Positions 1-4,223 of a stretch of DNA of 9,893 nucleotides are shown here, piece by piece. Each line of letters opens with the position of its first letter. Position 1 is the stretch's first letter. The position numbers and the translations under genes were made by a program. Origin of the DNA: DATGFB01 sp032160545 (GTDB lineage Bacteria; Actinomycetota; Actinomycetes; Mycobacteriales; Jatrophihabitantaceae); contig JAVHVN010000182.1 of the NCBI GenBank assembly GCA_032160545.1, positions 1-9,893 of the forward strand. The letters are read 5' to 3'. Below the pieces are notes generated by a model, which was not told the origin of the DNA, ran no database searches, and saw only the letters and a list, made by a program, of their open reading frames with translations.

Positions 1-36
1 GGTCGACCGCCGGCCATGACGTCGACGGCACCGTGA
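1..36 (+). CDS. possible C-terminal end of a gene entering from the left edge
   Basis: Frame 1 from base 1 is open for eleven codons and stops at TGA (34-36). A strong hairpin starts five bases later (42-76), which is where a terminator would sit between this gene and the convergent DUF6458 gene. The piece is far too short to identify, and the other plus frames are partly open too, so this is only a guess from layout. Confidence 0.25.
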   Translation, partial: GRPPAMTSTAP

Positions 37-41
37 CAACG

Positions 42-76
42 CGATGCCCCCGGCTCATGGGAATCCGGGGGCATCG
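42..76. terminator. bidirectional hairpin terminator after the DUF6458 gene
   Basis: A perfect 12-bp inverted repeat (42-53 with 65-76, arm CGATGCCCCCGG) encloses an 11-base loop. It lies just past the stop of the minus-strand DUF6458 gene and just past a possible plus-strand stop at 34-36. There is no real T-tract on either side, as is common in high-GC actinomycetes, so termination is inferred from the stem and its position. Confidence 0.6.
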
Positions 77-93
77 GAGTCGGTGCTGGGGGC

Positions 94-342
94 TCAGTAC
101 ACGGCTGGGTCGTTCGGCGTCACGTAGGTGGTGCCGGCCGTGCCGGCGGGGCCACGCTGGATGACGTCGGTACGGCGGCGCGTCGACATCATGATGAGCG
201 TGATCGCCAGGCCGATCGCGCCGACGATCATCAGGATGACTCCGGCGGTGCCGACGTTGAACCCGTGCGTGTTCTGGGTGTTGACGGCGAACTTCAGGAT
301 CGCGCCGATGGCGATCAGTACGAGGCTCGCACCGATTCTCAT
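94..342 (-). CDS. DUF6458 family small two-helix membrane protein
   Basis: An 82-residue protein of unknown function, probably in the cytoplasmic membrane. Residues 1-20 form a first hydrophobic helix starting directly at the N-terminus, and residues 29-52 form a second, Gly- and Ile-rich helix. A short basic stretch (RRR, 55-57) and a polar tail of about 25 residues follow. The layout and the opening MRIGASLVLIAIGAILKFAV match my memory of the actinobacterial DUF6458 family. The start at 340-342 is chosen over an upstream in-frame TTG at 421-423 because GGGAGAG lies three bases before it (346-352), and because the longer version would add a polar, unconserved-looking leader before the helix. 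The gene appears to be monocistronic: murB ends 111 bp upstream on the same strand, and a candidate stress-sigma promoter lies in that gap. Confidence 0.8.
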   Translation of the reverse strand: MRIGASLVLIAIGAILKFAVNTQNTHGFNVGTAGVILMIVGAIGLAITLIMMSTRRRTDVIQRGPAGTAGTTYVTPNDPAVY

Positions 343-399
343 GTTGCTCTCCCTTGTCTGGGAGCGGGTCGGGTTGCCGTCCCGCTCGATCTGGGGAGA

Positions 400-425
400 G
401 TTCCCACGAGCAACGATCACCAAAC
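400..425 (-). promoter_or_regulatory. candidate general-stress (SigF/SigB-type) promoter for the DUF6458 gene
   Basis: On the minus strand GTTT (425-422) is followed by exactly 16 bases and then GGGAAC (405-400). This resembles the GTTT-N15-17-GGGTAT/GGGAAY promoters read by group-3 sigma factors of the SigF/SigB type in actinobacteria and Bacillus. It would start transcription near 393 and give a leader of about 50 bases. The motif is short and the match is by eye, so this is a suggestion only. Confidence 0.35.
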
Positions 426-453
426 ACGCACGGCAGCCGGCGGGTGGGGCGGG

Positions 454-1476
454 TTACAGTTCGACGCCCGCGAGATGCGCCTCGGGCCGCAACCGGATGC
501 CGAACCGGGCCTCGACGCCGTCGCGGATCGTGCGCGCCAGTTCGAGCAGTTCGCGGGTCGTCGCGCCGCCCCGGTTGGTCAGCGCCAAGGTGTGCTTGGT
601 CGAGACGGAAACCTGCCCGGAACCGAGCCCGAATCCCCTGCCGAAGCCGGCGTTCTCGATCAGCCAGGCCGCAGACAGCTTGATGCGCCCGTCCACCCTC
701 CAGTTCGGGCATCCGTCCGGAACCCGCTCGGGCTCGACGAACGGGTTCACGAAGAACGAGCCGACGCTCCACGTGTCGGGGTCGGTGTCGTCGAGCAGCA
801 TGCCCTTGCTGCGCCGCAGGTCCAGGACGACCTCGCGCACCTGCGCGGATGGCGCGCTCGACCCTTGCTCGACGCCGAGGCGGCGCGCGAGTTCGAGATA
901 GCGCACCGCTGGCGCGTCGGGCGAGCGCCGCAAGCGGAAGGTCACGTCGACGACGACGTACCGATCGGTGTGCTTGAACGCGCTCGTGCGGAACCCGAAC
1001 CCGCAACGCTGCGGCGTCCACGATTCGACCGCGCCGGACTGGCGATCGAGAACGGTGAGCGCGCTGATGACGTCGGCGACCTCGCTGCCGTACGCGCCGA
1101 CGTTCTGGATCGGCGTGGCACCGGTGCTGCCGGGGATTCCCGACATCGCCGCGAGGCCGGACAGCCCCGACTCGACGGTGCGCCGCACGACTGCGTCCCA
1201 CGGCTCGCCGGCCTGCACGGTCACCTCGACGGCATCGACGGCATCGACGGCGTCGACAGCGTCGACGCCCGTCGTACGCACCAGTACGACGGTGCCGGGC
1301 CAGCCGTCGTCGGCCACGACGAGATTGCTGCCCCCGCCCACCACCAGCAGTGGCACACCGGCGGCGTCGGCATCGCGCACCGCGGTCACGAGGTCACCGG
1401 CCGTGGTCGCCTCGACGATCGCTTGCGCGGGACCACCGAGGCGCACAGTGGTGAAGTCCGCGAGCACGGGAGGCAC
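454..1476 (-). CDS. murB: UDP-N-acetylenolpyruvoylglucosamine reductase (MurB)
   Basis: A 340-residue cytoplasmic FAD enzyme that reduces UDP-GlcNAc-enolpyruvate to UDP-MurNAc with NADPH, the second committed step of peptidoglycan precursor synthesis. Visible motifs are GGGSN (47-51) and GIPGSTGATPIQNVGAYG (113-130) for FAD binding, FGFRTSAFK with R163, VGSFFVNP with S240, and RPEAHL with E332. R163, S240 and E332 correspond to the catalytic Arg, Ser and Glu of E. coli MurB (R159, S229, E325). The stretch between about 190 and 240 fits the long (type I) MurB architecture. The start is GTG at 1474-1476; GTG at 1465-1467 is three codons further in and cannot be excluded. There is no Shine-Dalgarno, but a TANNNT hexamer lies eight bases upstream, suggesting leaderless mRNA. 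Odd point: a four-fold Val-Asp-Ala repeat at 71-82. The reading frame stays open far upstream to 4218, which is a GC artefact and not a fusion. Confidence 0.95.
   Translation of the reverse strand: MPPVLADFTTVRLGGPAQAIVEATTAGDLVTAVRDADAAGVPLLVVGGGSNLVVADDGWPGTVVLVRTTGVDAVDAVDAVDAVEVTVQAGEPWDAVVRRTVESGLSGLAAMSGIPGSTGATPIQNVGAYGSEVADVISALTVLDRQSGAVESWTPQRCGFGFRTSAFKHTDRYVVVDVTFRLRRSPDAPAVRYLELARRLGVEQGSSAPSAQVREVVLDLRRSKGMLLDDTDPDTWSVGSFFVNPFVEPERVPDGCPNWRVDGRIKLSAAWLIENAGFGRGFGLGSGQVSVSTKHTLALTNRGGATTRELLELARTIRDGVEARFGIRLRPEAHLAGVEL
1231..1266. repeat. four-copy 9-bp tandem repeat inside murB
   Basis: Four consecutive 9-mers (ggcatcgac, ggcatcgac, ggcgtcgac, agcgtcgac) run head to tail, with a degenerate partial copy just before 1231. 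Read on the coding (minus) strand, each unit is three codons, Val-Asp-Ala, giving residues 71-82 of MurB. The unit length keeps the frame, so gain or loss of copies would only lengthen or shorten a loop or strand edge. Confidence 0.9.
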
Positions 1477-1484
1477 GGCTCGCG

Positions 1485-1494
1485 AGGCTACCCT
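1485..1494. promoter_or_regulatory. overlapping divergent -10 elements for murB and the methyltransferase
   Basis: On the plus strand TACCCT (1489-1494) ends eight bases before the GTG at 1503. On the minus strand TAGCCT (1490-1485) ends eight bases before the GTG at 1476. The two hexamers share the TA step at 1489-1490, so the arrangement is symmetric. Both match TANNNT, and both gaps suit transcripts that begin at or next to the start codon (leaderless mRNA, common in actinobacteria). Neither gene has a recognisable Shine-Dalgarno sequence. Confidence 0.5.
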
Positions 1495-1502
1495 GACGCG
1501 TC

Positions 1503-2324
1503 GTGACCGGGCCGGCGCGTCCCCGCGAGAAGAAGCCGCGCCTCTCGGCCGGACGGGCGCGGGCGCTGGGCGTGCCGACGCGAGGAACGACCAATCCGAA
1601 TCGGCTGCGGCGGATGGACAACTGGATCGTCGCCGGCCTCGCCGACCTGCTGCGCCGAGCCGCCGACCCACTGGTTGTCGACCTCGGCTACGGCGCGACC
1701 CCGGTGACTGCTGTCGAGCTGGTGGCGCGGTTGCGACGGGTCCGCCCGGACGTCCGGGTGCTGGGGCTCGAGAGAGATCCCGACCGGGTGGCCGCCGCCG
1801 CACCCGCCGCGGATCCGCCCTCGCTGACCTTCGCCCGCGGTGGCTTCGAGCTTGCCGGCGCCCGACCCGTGATCGTGCGGGTCGCGAACGTGCTGCGCCA
1901 GTACGACGAGGCGGCGGCCGCGGACGCGTGGACGACGCTGAGCACGAACCTCGCGCCAGGCGGAGTGGTCGTCGAGGGAACCTGCGACGAGACCGGGCGC
2001 AGGGCCGGTTGGGCGTTGATCGACGGGGACGGCCCGGTGAGCCTGACCCTCGCCTGCCGCCTCGACGCGATCGAGCGCCCGTCCGACCTCGCGGAGCGGC
2101 TGCCCAAGGCGTTGATCCACCACAACGCCCCTGGCGAGCGCATCCACGACTTCCTGGGTGACCTCGATGCCGGGTGGGACGCGGCCGCGCCGCTGTCGGC
2201 GTTCGGTGCCCGGCAGCGGTGGGTCGCCGCGTGCGAATCCCTCGCGGGGCGCTGGCCCGTCGACGTCCGGCGGGCCCGCCGGGGCGAAGTAACGGTCGCC
2301 TGGAGCGCGGTGGCCGCGCAGTGA
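1503..2324 (+). CDS. class I SAM-dependent methyltransferase-like protein, substrate unknown
   Basis: A 273-residue probably cytoplasmic protein. After a basic N-terminus of about 38 residues (RPREKKPRLSAGRAR region), a Rossmann-like motif I is seen at 57-66 (LVVDLGYGAT). An acidic residue ends strand 2 (LGLERD, E90). A strand 4 region reads VIVRVANVLRQY (123-134), and a PGG turn (152-154) precedes strand 5 (VVVEGT). This order is typical of class I methyltransferases, but I see no target-specific motif, so RNA, protein or small-molecule methylation cannot be told apart. The basic tail at the N-terminus could help bind nucleic acid (inference). The GTG at 1503 lacks a Shine-Dalgarno and sits eight bases after a -10-like hexamer, so a leaderless start fits. 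It diverges from murB, and its TGA touches the stop of the convergent DUF6328 gene. Confidence 0.8.
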   Translation: MTGPARPREKKPRLSAGRARALGVPTRGTTNPNRLRRMDNWIVAGLADLLRRAADPLVVDLGYGATPVTAVELVARLRRVRPDVRVLGLERDPDRVAAAAPAADPPSLTFARGGFELAGARPVIVRVANVLRQYDEAAAADAWTTLSTNLAPGGVVVEGTCDETGRRAGWALIDGDGPVSLTLACRLDAIERPSDLAERLPKALIHHNAPGERIHDFLGDLDAGWDAAAPLSAFGARQRWVAACESLAGRWPVDVRRARRGEVTVAWSAVAAQ

Positions 2325-2810
2325 TCACGAGTCGTTGAGGCGCCGGCCCATCCCGATCGGCAGCAGGTACCAGAAGACACCGAACACCACCGCCAGCACC
2401 GCCGTCCCAATCCAGGCCGCGAACGAGTGCACGACGAAGTCGAGGATGAGCAGCAACGCTCCGAGCATCGACAGCGCGAGGAACACGAGCCCGATCGCGA
2501 TGAGCTTGGCGGTGTACGCGACCAGCTCGTCCTTCTTGTTCTTGCGGAATATGGCGCGATGCATCGCCACCGGCGCGATGAACATCACGGCCGCGAGTGC
2601 CGTGAAGATCAACGTGATGACGTAGACGGTCTTGAGAAAGTCGGAGATCGACGCAAATCGCTGCTGGAACGAGATGCCCAGCAGGAAGGCGAAGAGGATC
2701 TGCACTCCGGTCTCGGCAACCCGCAGTTCCTGCAGCTGCTCGTTGTAGTTGCGATCGAGGCGTTCGGCGTCCGACTCGTTGCGGGTGTAGTTCGGGTGCT
2801 GATCGCCCAT
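2325..2810 (-). CDS. DUF6328 family four-helix membrane protein
   Basis: A 161-residue integral membrane protein of unknown function. A polar, charged N-terminus (1-30) runs into the conserved-looking QELRVAETGVQILFAFLLG (26-44), which I recognise as the DUF6328 signature. Four hydrophobic segments follow: about 32-47, 60-83, 99-127 and 131-150. FQQRF (48-52) lies in the first loop and a basic loop FRKNKK (88-93) lies between helices two and three. Relatives are sometimes labelled sodium/proton antiporter, but I see no transporter motif to support that. The start at 2808-2810 is preferred over in-frame ATGs at 2871 and 2865 because GGAGG (2815-2819) lies four bases before it and the longer version adds an unrelated leader. 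A possible -10, TAGGGT, lies at 2842-2837. It shares no intergenic space with the convergent methyltransferase. Confidence 0.8.
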   Translation of the reverse strand: MGDQHPNYTRNESDAERLDRNYNEQLQELRVAETGVQILFAFLLGISFQQRFASISDFLKTVYVITLIFTALAAVMFIAPVAMHRAIFRKNKKDELVAYTAKLIAIGLVFLALSMLGALLLILDFVVHSFAAWIGTAVLAVVFGVFWYLLPIGMGRRLNDS

Positions 2811-2911
2811 GCCGCCTCCAACCTGTGAATCTGCAGACCCTAGTGGCGATGCCGTGCGTGCGGGCATACCCATGAAGGGGACAGCAGGCGACGGTGGATG
2901 GAGGCATACCG

Positions 2912-3769
2912 GTGAGGATCGCTTTTCTGGGACTGGGCCGCATGGGCACCGAACTCGCCACCCATCTCGTCACCGACGGGCATGAGGTCACGGTGTGGAA
3001 CCGCAGCGCCGCGGCGACAGCGCCGCTCGTCCAGCGCGGCGCCACCGCGGCCACCTCAGCGGCGGACGCCGTCGAGGGGGCAACCGCGGTGGTGACGGTC
3101 CTCTTCGGGCCGGACGCGGTGCGCGAGGTCGTCGTCGAGGCGGGCCTGCCGATACCGTCCGGGGCACTCTGGCTGGACGTAACGACGGTGGCACCGAGCG
3201 ACGCCGCCGCCTTCGGCGAGTGGTCCGACGGCCGCGGCGTGTCGTTCGTCCACGGCCCGGTCGTGGGCTCGCTCGCGCCGGCGCGCAACCGTGCCCTCGG
3301 CGTGCTGCTGGGCGGCGCCCCGGAGGCCGTCGACCGCGCCCGCGAGATCGCGGTATGGGCCGACCCCGAGAAGGTCCGGACGTTCGACACGCCGGCCCAG
3401 GCCGCGGCCGGCAAGCTCATCGCCAACCTGGCGCTCGGCGTCAGCATGCAGGCCGTCGTCGAGGCGCTGCGGGTCGGTGGCTCGAACGCGATGAGCACCG
3501 GGCAGGTGCTCTCGACGCTCGAACTCACGGCAATCGCGGGGCTCGTCGGCATGAAGGCCGAGTCCCTGCGCACCGGCGAGTTCGGCGACACGCAGTTCTC
3601 GGCCGACCTGCTCGCCAAGGACGTCCGGCTCATGCTGCACAGCAGCGACGCGCCGCTCCCAGCGGTGACATCCGTCGGCGAGTCGTTGCGGCGGGCCAGC
3701 CGGGCCGGGAGGGGCGGCGACGACTTCGCCGTGATCGCCGCCGACGACCTCCGGCCCAGCAGGAGCTGA
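2912..3769 (+). CDS. NAD(P)-dependent beta-hydroxyacid dehydrogenase family oxidoreductase
   Basis: A 285-residue soluble enzyme of the 6-phosphogluconate / 3-hydroxyisobutyrate dehydrogenase superfamily, which oxidises or reduces small hydroxyacids or aldehydes. The N-terminal Rossmann fold opens with GLGRMG (7-12). Strand 2 ends in VWNRS (28-32), where Asn-Arg instead of an acidic residue suggests NADPH. The substrate loop reads HGPVVGS (114-120) with ARNRALGVLLGG after it. The catalytic Lys and its partner Asn appear in GKLIAN (K168, N172). FSADLLAKDVRL (229-240) is the usual C-terminal helix motif. The loop has Val where many members have PVSGG, as in the subgroup with PVLGS-like loops, so the substrate stays open. 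GTG at 2912 is chosen because GGAGG (2900-2904) lies seven bases before it; a GTG at 2894 has no such site. It is divergent from the DUF6328 gene by 101 bp. Confidence 0.85.
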   Translation: MRIAFLGLGRMGTELATHLVTDGHEVTVWNRSAAATAPLVQRGATAATSAADAVEGATAVVTVLFGPDAVREVVVEAGLPIPSGALWLDVTTVAPSDAAAFGEWSDGRGVSFVHGPVVGSLAPARNRALGVLLGGAPEAVDRAREIAVWADPEKVRTFDTPAQAAAGKLIANLALGVSMQAVVEALRVGGSNAMSTGQVLSTLELTAIAGLVGMKAESLRTGEFGDTQFSADLLAKDVRLMLHSSDAPLPAVTSVGESLRRASRAGRGGDDFAVIAADDLRPSRS

Positions 3770-3773
3770 CCCG

Positions 3774-3824
3774 ACCGGTGCACGGCCGGCACCGGTACCA
3801 ACCACAGGCCGGACCATTCCGGCC
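3774..3824. terminator. two tandem hairpins after the oxidoreductase gene
   Basis: The first inverted repeat pairs 3774-3781 (ACCGGTGC) with 3789-3796 around a 7-base loop. The second pairs 3807-3813 (GGCCGGA) with 3818-3824 around a 4-base loop. They begin five bases after the oxidoreductase stop and end about 50 bases before the next start, so they could end transcription or partly uncouple the two genes. No T-tract follows either one. Confidence 0.4.
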
Positions 3825-3876
3825 CACAGCGTCGGTCAGGCACAATCGGAATGCCGGCAAGAAGAGGAGGACTCCC

Positions 3877-4134
3877 ATGGGTCTGATGGACAAGGTCAAG
3901 GCGCAGGCCGACCAGGCGATGGTCAAGGCACAGCAGGGGCTCGCGCAGGGCCAGAACAAGATCGAGGAGTTGCAGGCGAAGCGCGCCGCGGACGCGTTGC
4001 TGCGGCAGCTCGGTGCGGCCGTCTACTCGCAGCACCGAGGCAGCGGGACGCAGGCCGAGGTCGACACCGCACTGGCCGCGCTCGACAAGCACGTCGCCGA
4101 GCACGGCCCGATCGGCGGCCCCGCCGAGAGCTGA
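3877..4134 (+). CDS. small helical protein of unknown function (85 residues)
   Basis: A short, Ala-, Gln- and Lys-rich soluble protein without a signal peptide or membrane helix. Residues 1-47 look like one long amphipathic helix or coiled coil (MGLMDKVKAQADQAM through the LLRQLG region). A short turn near 52-58 and a second helix at 58-75 (EVDTALAALDKHVAEH) follow, then a flexible GPIGGPAES tail. Similar short MGLxDKVKAQA proteins occur in many actinomycetes as hypothetical proteins; I know of no function. The start is secure: AGGAGG (3865-3870) lies six bases before the ATG. The gene lies 107 bp after the oxidoreductase on the same strand, with hairpins between, so it may have its own promoter; CACAAT at 3841-3846 is a weak -10 candidate. 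Confidence 0.75.
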   Translation: MGLMDKVKAQADQAMVKAQQGLAQGQNKIEELQAKRAADALLRQLGAAVYSQHRGSGTQAEVDTALAALDKHVAEHGPIGGPAES

Positions 4135-4177
4135 CCAGCTCGCCGGCCGGGCCAGCGGCGGCACCGTCTCGACGCGA

Positions 4178-4206
4178 TCGGCCCCGGCGGAAACCGCCGG
4201 GGCCGA
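4178..4206. terminator. bidirectional terminator between convergent genes
   Basis: A perfect 13-bp stem (4178-4190 with 4194-4206, arm TCGGCCCCGGCGG) has a three-base AAA loop. It sits between the stop of the 85-residue protein (4134) and the stop of the convergent 818-residue secreted protein (4224). A mildly T-rich CTCTTCATC follows on the plus strand. Stem quality and position make a shared terminator likely. Confidence 0.8.
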
Positions 4207-4223
4207 CCTCTTCATCACTGTCG

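Noticed and set aside
1231..1266. Tandem 9-mers considered as a CRISPR or origin iteron array
   Set aside because: No spacers, units are in-frame codons within murB, and no replication gene is nearby.
265..1506. Plus-strand frame (413 codons) opposite murB
   Set aside because: No motif, Arg/Asp/Ala-rich, and the minus strand carries all MurB catalytic residues.
454..4218. A 1254-codon minus-strand frame without stops running from murB through five other genes
   Set aside because: Only its last 340 codons are MurB. The upstream part is Arg/Pro/Ala-rich antisense of the methyltransferase, DUF6328 (shifted frame), oxidoreductase and small-protein genes. High GC removes stop codons, so this is not a fusion protein.
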